Origin: Pseudomonas marginalis
GTDB lineage: Bacteria; Pseudomonadota; Gammaproteobacteria; Pseudomonadales; Pseudomonadaceae
Assembly (NCBI RefSeq): GCF_900105325.1
Contig: NZ_FNSU01000004.1
Coordinates: 372,001-436,000, forward strand
Length of the DNA stretch: 64,000 nt
Direction: 5' to 3'
In this document: positions 44,001 to 51,690 of the stretch, one piece after another
Layout of the letters: each line of letters opens with the position of its first letter
Position numbering within the stretch: position 1 is the first letter of the stretch
Position numbers and translations under genes: made by a program
Notes under the pieces: generated by a model
Told to the model about the DNA's origin: nothing
The model's input: the letters and a program-made list of their open reading frames with translations, nothing else
Database searches by the model: none

Positions 44001-47000
44001 TTAGCCGATGGTCATCAGGCTGGCATTACCGCCGGCAGCAGCGGTGTTAACGCTCAACGCACGTTCGATCACCAGGCGCTCCAAGGCAATCGTGGTCTCG
44101 CCCTGAGACAAACCATGTACCCCGACAATCGCCCCGCCACGCTGCGCCACTTGCTGGCACACCCCACGCAGTTGGTCGGAATCGCCGTGGTGCAGGACGG
44201 CGTCAAACACCACCTCGTCCTTGCTCCAGTCGGCCACGCGCTTGATTTTCGCCTGAATCTCCTTCGGCAACCGTGGGAACACGGCCTTGGTCAAGTCGGT
44301 TTCCGGCCATACCGCCGAACCGCCGACCGCCAATACCGCCGCCAGTTGAGTCAACAGGTCGCCTTCCACGTCCGCCAGGCACAGTACGTGCTCGCGAGGC
44401 AGGATGGCGTAGCTGTTGCGCTCGCCGGTCGGGCCGGCTAATTGACGGGTGATACCGCTTTGGGACTGCGCGGCGAACTGGCTGCACAGCGCACTCAGCT
44501 CGCTGAACTTATTGCTGTCGGCCCAGGTTTTCAGGGCGGTCAGCGGTTGGCTCAAGGCGTCGCGCAGGCGTACATCCGGTGCCGCCAGCTTGTCGCCACG
44601 TACGAAGGATTGCTCGATCGCATCGGTAGGACGGGTCGACAGCAAGCGGTACAGGTACAGCGGACCACCGGCTTTCGGGCCTGTGCCCGACAGGCCTTCG
44701 CCGCCGAACGGCTGCACGCCGACCACGGCACCGACGATGTTGCGGTTTACATAGACGTTACCGGCATTGACGTTGTCGATCACCTTGGCGATGGTCTCGT
44801 CGATACGGGTGTGTACGCCCAGGGTCAGGCCATAGCCGGACGCGTTGATTTGGCCGATAAGCTGGTCGATCTCCTTGCGCTTGTAGCGCACCACGTGCAG
44901 CACCGGGCCGAAGATCTCCCGTTGCAGTTCGTCGAAGCTTTCCAGCTCGATCAGGGTGGGCATCACGAAGGTGCCGCGCTTGATTTCTTCACCGTCGGCA
45001 ATCGCCACCTGGTACACATTGCGGCCTTTGTCGCGCATGGCCTGGATGTGTTTCTCGATGCCGGCCTTGGCTTCGGCGTCGATCACCGGGCCGATGTCCA
45101 CCGACAGGCGTTCCGGGTTGCCCAGGCGGCATTCAGCCATGGCGCCCTTGAGCATTTCGATCACGCGGTCTGCCGAATCTTCCTGCAGGCACAACACGCG
45201 CAGGGCCGAGCAACGTTGACCGGCGCTGTCGAAGGCCGAGGACACCACGTCGATGACCACCTGCTCGGTGAGCGCCGAGGAATCGACGATCATCGCGTTC
45301 TGGCCGCCGGTCTCGGCGATCAGCGGGATCGGACGGCCCTGGGCATCCAGGCGCCCGGCGACATTGCGTTGCAGCAGGCGCGCGACTTCGGTGGAACCGG
45401 TGAACATCACGCCCTTGACGCGATCATCACCCACCAGGCGCGCACCGACGCTTTCACCCTGGCCCGGCAGCAATTGCAGTACGCCTTGGGGAATACCGGC
45501 TTCGAGCAGGATGCGCATGGCTTGTGCAGCCACCAGCGGGGTTTGTTCGGCTGGCTTGGCCAAGACCGGGTTACCGGCGGCCAGTGCGGCAGCCACTTGC
45601 CCACTGAAAATCGCCAGCGGGAAGTTCCACGGGCTGATGCACACCACTGGGCCCAATGGGCGGTGGGCGTCATTGGTGAAGTCGTTGCGAGCCTGTACCG
45701 CGTAGTAGCGCAGGAAGTCCACGGCCTCACGCACTTCGGCGATGGCGTTGGCGAAGGTCTTGCCGGCTTCGCGGGCCAGCAGGCCCATCAGCGGCTGGAT
45801 CTCGCCTTCCATCAGGTCGGCGGCACGTTCCAGGATCGCGGCGCGTTCGGCGGGCGGGGTGGCCTGCCAGATCGGGCCGGCGCTGATGGCGCACTGGATC
45901 GCGTTGTCGACGTCTTCGACGGTGGCTTCTTGCACGTGACCGACCACGTCACGCAGGTCGGACGGATTCAATACCGGTGCCGCCGCTTGATCGCTGGCGG
46001 CGCAACCGAGCATCGGCGCGGCCTTCCAGTTGTTGTGGGCAGTGGCCAGCAGGGCGCAGGACAGCGATGCCAGGCGGTGTTCGTTGGCCAGGTCGATACC
46101 GGCCGAGTTGGCACGGTCGCTGCCGTACAGGTCACGGGGCAGCGGGATACGCGGGTGCGGCAGGCCGAAGCCGCCTTCCAGCGTCGCCATCTGCTCGATG
46201 CTGGCCACTGGATCGGCCACCAGCTCCTGGATCGAGATGGACTGGTCGGCGATGCGGTTGACGAACGAGGTGTTGGCGCCGTTTTCCAGCAGCCGACGCA
46301 CCAGGTAGGCCAGCAGTGTTTCGTGAGTGCCGACCGGTGCGTACACGCGGCACGGACGGTTCAGCTTGCCTTCGGAAACCTTGCCTACTACCTGCTCGTA
46401 CAACGGTTCACCCATGCCGTGCAGGCATTGGAACTCGTACTGGCCGGGGTAATAGTTCTGACCGGCGATATGGTAAATCGCCGACAAGGTATGGGCGTTG
46501 TGCGTAGCGAACTGCGGGTAGATGACTTCCGGTACCGACAGCAGCTTGCGTGCACAGGCAATGTAGGAAACATCGGTGTACACCTTGCGGGTATACACCG
46601 GATAGCCTTCCAGGCCTTCGACCTGGGCGCGTTTGATCTCGCTGTCCCAGTACGCGCCTTTTACCAGGCGGATCATCAGGCGATGGCGGCTGCGGCGTGC
46701 CAGGTCGATGACGTAGTCGATCACATACGGGCAACGCTTCTGGTAGGCCTGGATCACGAAGCCAATGCCGTTCCAGCCGGTCAGCTGCGGTTCGAAGCAC
46801 AGGCGCTCGAGCAGATCCAGCGACAGCTCCAGGCGGTCGGCTTCTTCGGCGTCGATGTTCAGGCCGATGTCGTATTGCTTGGCCAGCAGGGTCAGGGACA
46901 GCAGGCGCGGGTACAGCTCATCCATCACGCGCTCGTACTGCGCACGGCTGTAACGCGGGTGCAGGGCCGACAGCTTGATGGAGATACCCGGGCCTTCATA

Positions 47001-47954
47001 AATCCCACGGCCGTGGGAGGCTTTGCCGATGGAGTGAATGGCTTGTTCGTACGAGGCCAGGTATTTCTGCGCGTCGTGTTCGGTGAGGGCGGCTTCACCA
47101 AGCATGTCGTAGGAATAGCGGAAACCCTTGGCTTCGAATTTGCTCGCGTTGGCCAGGGCTTCGGCGATGGTTTCGCCGGTCACGAACTGCTCGCCCATCA
47201 GGCGCATGGCCATGTCGACGCCCTTGCGGATCATCGGCTCGCTGCTCTTGCCGATGATGCGGCTCAGGGATGAGGTGAGGCCGGCTTCGTTATGGGTGGC
47301 GACCAGCTTGCCGGTCAGCAGCAGGCCCCAGGTGGCGGCGTTGACGAACAGCGACGGGCTGTTGCCCAGGTGCGGATGCCAGTTGCCGGTGCTGATCTTG
47401 TCGCGGATCAGCGCGTCGCGGGTGCCTTTGTCCGGGATCCGCAGCAGTGCTTCGGCCAGGCACATCAGGGCGACGCCTTCTTGGGACGACAGCGAGAATT
47501 CCTGCAGCAGGCCCTGAACAATCCCGGCACGGCCGCCGGCACTCTTCTGATTGCGCAGTTTTTCCGCAATCGAAGCGGCGAGCTTGTTGGTGGCTTCGGC
47601 CATTTGCACCGGCAGGCGGGCCTGTTCGATCAGCATCGGCACCACTTCCGGCTCGGGGCGACGGTAAGCGGCGGTGATCGAAGCGCGCAGTACGGATTGC
47701 GGCAGGATGCTCTCGGCGAACTCAAGGAAGCACTGGTGGGCGTGGTCGCTCTGGACTTCGCCTGCGTCGTCAGCGTCCTTGCTGCTCAAGCCGTTGAGCT
47801 CGGTCAGGGTTGCACCACCCTCGAGTTTCTCCAGGTAATTGAAAATCGCCTGCTTGATCAGCCAGTGCGGCGTGCGATCAATGGAGGTCGCGGCCGCCTT
47901 GAGGCGTTCGCGGGTCGGGTCGTCGAGTTTGACCCCAAGGGTGGTCGTAGCCAT
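44001..47954 (-). CDS. putA: Trifunctional proline utilisation protein PutA
   Basis: The 1317-residue protein oxidises proline to glutamate in two steps and also represses put genes. The N-terminal ribbon-helix-helix DNA-binding domain is TTLGVKLDDPTRERLKAAA (residues 2-20, on to about 47). The proline dehydrogenase barrel follows (SIKLSALHPRYSRAQ, LNIDAEEADRLELSLDLLER, RLVKGAYWDSEIK). The P5C dehydrogenase has the catalytic Cys in FDSAGQRCSALRV and Glu in IAETGGQNAMIV. The C-terminal domain of long PutAs is present. The ATG at 47954 begins the DNA-binding domain directly. Confidence 0.96.
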   Translation of the reverse strand: MATTTLGVKLDDPTRERLKAAATSIDRTPHWLIKQAIFNYLEKLEGGATLTELNGLSSKDADDAGEVQSDHAHQCFLEFAESILPQSVLRASITAAYRRPEPEVVPMLIEQARLPVQMAEATNKLAASIAEKLRNQKSAGGRAGIVQGLLQEFSLSSQEGVALMCLAEALLRIPDKGTRDALIRDKISTGNWHPHLGNSPSLFVNAATWGLLLTGKLVATHNEAGLTSSLSRIIGKSSEPMIRKGVDMAMRLMGEQFVTGETIAEALANASKFEAKGFRYSYDMLGEAALTEHDAQKYLASYEQAIHSIGKASHGRGIYEGPGISIKLSALHPRYSRAQYERVMDELYPRLLSLTLLAKQYDIGLNIDAEEADRLELSLDLLERLCFEPQLTGWNGIGFVIQAYQKRCPYVIDYVIDLARRSRHRLMIRLVKGAYWDSEIKRAQVEGLEGYPVYTRKVYTDVSYIACARKLLSVPEVIYPQFATHNAHTLSAIYHIAGQNYYPGQYEFQCLHGMGEPLYEQVVGKVSEGKLNRPCRVYAPVGTHETLLAYLVRRLLENGANTSFVNRIADQSISIQELVADPVASIEQMATLEGGFGLPHPRIPLPRDLYGSDRANSAGIDLANEHRLASLSCALLATAHNNWKAAPMLGCAASDQAAAPVLNPSDLRDVVGHVQEATVEDVDNAIQCAISAGPIWQATPPAERAAILERAADLMEGEIQPLMGLLAREAGKTFANAIAEVREAVDFLRYYAVQARNDFTNDAHRPLGPVVCISPWNFPLAIFSGQVAAALAAGNPVLAKPAEQTPLVAAQAMRILLEAGIPQGVLQLLPGQGESVGARLVGDDRVKGVMFTGSTEVARLLQRNVAGRLDAQGRPIPLIAETGGQNAMIVDSSALTEQVVIDVVSSAFDSAGQRCSALRVLCLQEDSADRVIEMLKGAMAECRLGNPERLSVDIGPVIDAEAKAGIEKHIQAMRDKGRNVYQVAIADGEEIKRGTFVMPTLIELESFDELQREIFGPVLHVVRYKRKEIDQLIGQINASGYGLTLGVHTRIDETIAKVIDNVNAGNVYVNRNIVGAVVGVQPFGGEGLSGTGPKAGGPLYLYRLLSTRPTDAIEQSFVRGDKLAAPDVRLRDALSQPLTALKTWADSNKFSELSALCSQFAAQSQSGITRQLAGPTGERNSYAILPREHVLCLADVEGDLLTQLAAVLAVGGSAVWPETDLTKAVFPRLPKEIQAKIKRVADWSKDEVVFDAVLHHGDSDQLRGVCQQVAQRGGAIVGVHGLSQGETTIALERLVIERALSVNTAAAGGNASLMTIG

Positions 47955-48024
47955 TTTCTTATCCTCATGGGTGCCACTACCGAGTGGCATCAGCTGGCGG
48001 CAAGATTAGCTTTGCTCAGGGAGA

Positions 48025-48265
48025 GGTGCAACCGGGTGCAACCCATTTTGTTGATGAATTTTTCGACGCATGATCGGAAAAAATCGGCCGTCGACGGAAT
48101 CTGCTTCGGCTTGGTGCATTTGCTTCTGAGATCGGCTGTTCTTGCTCCGAAAAGGAGCAAAAAACCAGTGTTTTTTGTGTTTTACACCTGGGTGCAACTT
48201 ATTCCCAAGAAACTGGTTGCACCTTATTTACTTTGTTGAATAGCATTCGCGCCCAAGGTGCAACC
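48025..48265. promoter_or_regulatory. Put control region with five GTTGCA-type operators
   Basis: The 460-base gap between putA and putP holds five copies of TGCAAC/GTTGCA, four with the longer GGTGCAACC form: 48025-48033 and 48035-48043 (one helical turn apart), 48191-48200 (GGTGCAACTT), 48215-48223 (inverted, GGTTGCACC) and 48257-48265. GTTGCA is the core bound by the PutA ribbon-helix-helix domain in E. coli, so PutA autorepression with DNA looping across both promoters is a good model. An unrelated dyad TTGCTCC-GAAAA-GGAGCAA lies at 48142-48160. Confidence 0.75.
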
Positions 48266-48414
48266 GACTTTAGGGTTTGGTTCATCGGCTGGCGGCTTTC
48301 CTGGGGAAACGTCAGTCATAAATGCGCGGCACGCAGGTACGTTTACTCACTGACCAGTGGGTGGCCGTCTGACAGACCGCCGCTACATAAAAACAAAGCC
48401 AGGGCGTCACTCAT

Positions 48415-49899
48415 ATGAGCGTAAGTAATCCAACCCTGATCACATTCGTGATCTACATCGCAGCAATGGTGCTGATCGGCCTGATGGCCTATCGCTCCAC
48501 CAACAACCTTTCCGATTACATCCTGGGCGGTCGCAGCCTCGGTAGCGTGGTGACAGCCTTGTCCGCCGGTGCTTCCGACATGAGCGGCTGGTTGTTGATG
48601 GGTTTGCCGGGCGCGATCTACATGTCCGGCCTGTCGGAAAGCTGGATCGCCATCGGCCTGATCGTCGGTGCCTACCTCAACTGGCTGTTCGTGGCCGGTC
48701 GCCTGCGGGTACAGACCGAGCACAACGGTGACGCCCTGACGCTGCCGGATTACTTCTCCAGCCGTTTCGAAGATAAAAGCGGCCTGCTGCGGATCATCTC
48801 TGCGGTGGTGATCCTGGTGTTCTTCACCATCTACTGCGCTTCCGGCATCGTGGCCGGTGCCCGTCTGTTCGAAAGCACCTTCGGCATGTCCTACGAGACC
48901 GCGCTGTGGGCCGGTGCTGCAGCGACTATTGCCTACACCTTTATCGGTGGTTTCCTGGCCGTGAGCTGGACCGATACCGTGCAAGCCACGCTGATGATCT
49001 TCGCGCTGATCCTGACGCCGATCATTGTGCTGCTGGCCACCGGCGGTGTGGACACTACGTTCCTGGCGATTGAAGCCAAGGACCCGACCAGTTTCGACAT
49101 GCTGAAAAACACCACTTTCATCGGTGTTATCTCGTTGATGGGCTGGGGCCTGGGTTACTTCGGTCAACCGCACATCCTCGCGCGCTTCATGGCGGCGGAT
49201 TCGGTGAAGTCGATCGCCAAGGCGCGTCGCATCTCCATGACCTGGATGATCCTGTGCCTGGCCGGTACCGTGGCGGTGGGCTTCTTCGGTATCGCTTACT
49301 TCTCGGCGCACCCTGAGGTCGCCGGTCCCGTCACCGAAAACCCTGAGCGTGTGTTCATCGAACTGGCAAAAATCCTGTTCAACCCATGGGTTGCCGGTGT
49401 CCTGCTGTCGGCCATCCTCGCCGCCGTGATGAGCACCTTGAGCTGCCAACTACTGGTGTGCTCCAGCGCCCTGACCGAAGATTTCTACAAAGCGTTCCTG
49501 CGCAAGAACGCCTCCCAGCTTGAGCTGGTGTGGATCGGTCGCGTGATGGTGCTGGTGGTTGCCCTGATCGCCATCGCCATGGCCGCCAACCCGAACAACC
49601 GCGTCCTGGGGCTGGTGAGCTACGCCTGGGCCGGTTTCGGCGCTGCGTTCGGCCCTGTGGTGCTGATCTCGGTGATCTGGAAAAACATGACCCGCAACGG
49701 CGCACTGGCCGGCATCCTGGTCGGCGCGACCACCGTGATCGTGTGGAAGCACTTCGAACTGCTGGGCCTTTACGAAATCATCCCTGGCTTCATCTTCGCC
49801 AGTCTGGCCATCTATTTCGTAAGCAAGCTGGGCGCACCGACAGCCGGTATGGTCGAGCGCTTTGATGCGGCGGAAAAAGACTACAACCTCAATAAGTGA
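48415..49899 (+). CDS. putP: Na+/proline symporter PutP
   Basis: The 494-residue sodium:solute symporter has about 13 helices and takes up proline with Na+. Family blocks include MVLIGLMAYRSTNNLSDYILGG, LSAGASDMSGWLLMGLPGA and GLGYFGQPHILARFMA. It diverges from putA across a shared control region, so proline probably induces both by releasing PutA from the DNA. An efficient terminator follows. Confidence 0.95.
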   Translation: MSVSNPTLITFVIYIAAMVLIGLMAYRSTNNLSDYILGGRSLGSVVTALSAGASDMSGWLLMGLPGAIYMSGLSESWIAIGLIVGAYLNWLFVAGRLRVQTEHNGDALTLPDYFSSRFEDKSGLLRIISAVVILVFFTIYCASGIVAGARLFESTFGMSYETALWAGAAATIAYTFIGGFLAVSWTDTVQATLMIFALILTPIIVLLATGGVDTTFLAIEAKDPTSFDMLKNTTFIGVISLMGWGLGYFGQPHILARFMAADSVKSIAKARRISMTWMILCLAGTVAVGFFGIAYFSAHPEVAGPVTENPERVFIELAKILFNPWVAGVLLSAILAAVMSTLSCQLLVCSSALTEDFYKAFLRKNASQLELVWIGRVMVLVVALIAIAMAANPNNRVLGLVSYAWAGFGAAFGPVVLISVIWKNMTRNGALAGILVGATTVIVWKHFELLGLYEIIPGFIFASLAIYFVSKLGAPTAGMVERFDAAEKDYNLNK

Positions 49900-49929
49900 T
49901 TCGCCGGGCGCTGAGCGCCTGTCGAGATG

Positions 49930-49968
49930 AAAAAACGGCCTGCGTCCTTTGGATGGGGGCCGTTTTTT
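49930..49968 (+). terminator. Intrinsic terminator after putP
   Basis: AAAAAACGGCC at 49930-49940 pairs with GGCCGTTTTTT at 49958-49968, giving a GC stem followed by a run of seven T. The matching A run on the left makes it bidirectional, so it also ends the convergent immunity-protein transcript. Confidence 0.85.
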
Positions 49969-49995
49969 TAAGGTTTTGAGGTCAAACAACGCGGA

Positions 49996-50385
49996 TCACA
50001 GGCTCAGCTGATTGCTGAAATGAAAGATTATCGCACCGACAGCTCCGACTAGACCTGTGAGGGCCGTTCCGTGAAGTGCGAGTTTCAGATTGCGCGGAAA
50101 CTCCTTGACCTGTTTTGCGTTAATAACGCCACGTTTTGCGTTCCACTTCGGCAGCGCGATTGCTATATAGACGGCACATAGTCTGCCTAATCTTCCTGGT
50201 AGGTTGTCACTAAAAATACGCCTGTAGTTGTTTATCAGGCTGCACTGGTCCAACAAATCTTCCATCTTTTTCAATTTTCGATAGGCCAGGAAAAAATCGA
50301 GAATGACCGCTGTAAGCATTGAGCCCGCCGAGACCAGCGCTACTTGATCTTTTGCGGGGAGGCTGAGGACGTACTCAATACTCAT
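49996..50385 (-). CDS. Small membrane protein, putative immunity partner
   Basis: The 129-residue protein has three likely membrane helices: about residues 14-36 (QVALVSAGSMLTAVILDFF), 64-79 (RLGRLCAVYIAIALP) and 101-122 (ALHGTALTGLVGAVGAIIF), joined by basic loops. I recognise no family. Its start overlaps the 3' end of the upstream gene by 11 bases, so the two are translated together. A small polytopic protein coupled to a putative pore-forming toxin is the usual arrangement of an inner-membrane immunity protein. A/T-rich codons are more frequent than in the surrounding genes, suggesting acquisition by transfer. Confidence 0.65.
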   Translation of the reverse strand: MSIEYVLSLPAKDQVALVSAGSMLTAVILDFFLAYRKLKKMEDLLDQCSLINNYRRIFSDNLPGRLGRLCAVYIAIALPKWNAKRGVINAKQVKEFPRNLKLALHGTALTGLVGAVGAIIFHFSNQLSL

Positions 50386-51322
50386 ACAGGACTTCTCCGG
50401 CGGCTGCGCCGACCTCGCTTCCCAAGTTACCTAGAGCAAAGCCCATTGCTCCCCCAGCTATCAGAAGGCAGCCCAAGGCAAACGGCCCGGCTGTCGGGGC
50501 CATTACGGCTATACACAAACCCATTCCCATCTGGCCTCCGATGATTCCCCCTGCCACCCCGAACGTTAATTTACCTGCCTCCACATACTTCGCTTTTCTG
50601 CATTGCTGATCTCTCCCAGTGGAGCACGCCTCCTTGATCTCCAGCGCCGTCGCTGTCGTACTCAGTGCTATTCCCAATGGTGTACCGTTTTTAAGAAATT
50701 TTGCTGTTTTGGAGACCCGCGCAATAGTTTTGCTGTACTGATTTATCTCCCCACTATGCAAGTAGCTCTTGGTTGAAATTCCCAGCATTTTCTTGATCGA
50801 GCCTTCATTCCTCAGGCCTGTTCCATAACGCGCAAAGCTGCGCATCTGTGCTTCCAGCTTGGCAAATAGAACTTGGCGTCGAGCCAGGAAGTCATCTCTT
50901 GCAGCACCTCCTCCAAGACGCAATGATTGTTTGTGCAGTGCATCAATTTCATCGAGCGTGTTCACTATTTCTTGTAAGTGTCGGCTCCAAGCGTCGCCTG
51001 CAGTACCTATCCCTAGTGATGCGTAACCCAGCAGTTTTTGTAGCAGGTCGTAGTTGTGCAGGGCGAAGGTATCTGCGCCTTCGGCCATTACGCTATGACG
51101 AATGTCCCAGGCGGCGCGCATCAAGCGTGACTCTTCCAAGGTACAGCTCGCTGTGGTTTCGTCCCCGATGATGACTAACTGCCCTGGCAGTACAACAACA
51201 TTGCGAATATGAGTATTGAGGGCATCAAACTTCGCTTCGGCGTGTTTGCTCAATCGTAGTTTTGCCTTGAGCTCCACTGAGGTTTGTCGATGCTCATTGA
51301 TGAATGCATAGGGGGGAGGCAT
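50375..51322 (-). CDS. Glycine-zipper protein, putative T6SS pore-forming effector
   Basis: The 315-residue protein has no N-terminal signal peptide. Residues about 38-75 (VVVLPGQLVIIGDE) resemble a LysM-like segment used in some toxins of the VgrG neighbourhood. A mainly helical middle follows (about 85-215). The C-terminus (about 253-310) is a glycine-rich hydrophobic hairpin: FGVAGGIIGGQMGMGLCIAV and LIAGGAMGFALGNLGSEVGA, a glycine zipper typical of membrane-inserting effectors. It sits divergent to vgrG and directly upstream of the putative immunity gene. The toxin role is inferred from architecture and location; a non-toxic membrane protein remains possible. Confidence 0.65.
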   Translation of the reverse strand: MPPPYAFINEHRQTSVELKAKLRLSKHAEAKFDALNTHIRNVVVLPGQLVIIGDETTASCTLEESRLMRAAWDIRHSVMAEGADTFALHNYDLLQKLLGYASLGIGTAGDAWSRHLQEIVNTLDEIDALHKQSLRLGGGAARDDFLARRQVLFAKLEAQMRSFARYGTGLRNEGSIKKMLGISTKSYLHSGEINQYSKTIARVSKTAKFLKNGTPLGIALSTTATALEIKEACSTGRDQQCRKAKYVEAGKLTFGVAGGIIGGQMGMGLCIAVMAPTAGPFALGCLLIAGGAMGFALGNLGSEVGAAAGEVLYEY

Positions 51323-51690
51323 TACACACTCCCCCGCGATGCAGATTGGCTCGAAGCGAGGTGATTGCCTGCCATGAAAGCATTCCTTTTTGAATGAACA
51401 TGGCTGCGCAATTTAAATAGCCACCTGGAGGGTGTCTTGGTTATGGCGGATGAATTTCGGGTGGTTTTTTGTTTTTGGGAAAAGGGCTACTGAGCTGCGT
51501 CTGAGTTCTGTCAGACGCGTGTGTTTTTACTGAGGCTCGGTGTGCAATTACCTGCCGAAAAGCCATGAAAGAGTGAAGCTAGGAATTGGAAACCCGGCGC
51601 GTAAGGATTTACTGATTTGTTCGCGCTGCGGTCGGTTCGATAAGTGACTGGTACAGAATCTCCCGCCTACCCCTCGCAGAGAAACACCGG
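51323..51690. promoter_or_regulatory. Divergent gap between the putative effector gene and vgrG
   Basis: This 368-base stretch is A/T-rich and has no gene. It holds a hairpin GCGTCTGA-6-TCAGACGC at 51497-51518 followed by GTGTGTTTTT, which looks like a rightward terminator although no rightward gene precedes it, so it may mark a lost gene. Promoters for both flanking transcripts must lie here; none is clear. vgrG starts at 51691 without a strong Shine-Dalgarno sequence (CCTCGCAGAGAAACACCGG precedes it). Confidence 0.45.

Noticed and set aside
44442..47273. A 943-codon plus-strand frame opposite putA.
   Set aside because: Antisense image of a recognised catalytic protein.
51323..51690. A remnant gene between the putative effector and vgrG.
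   Set aside because: No frame longer than a few dozen codons with a plausible start was seen; only a hairpin with a T run remains.
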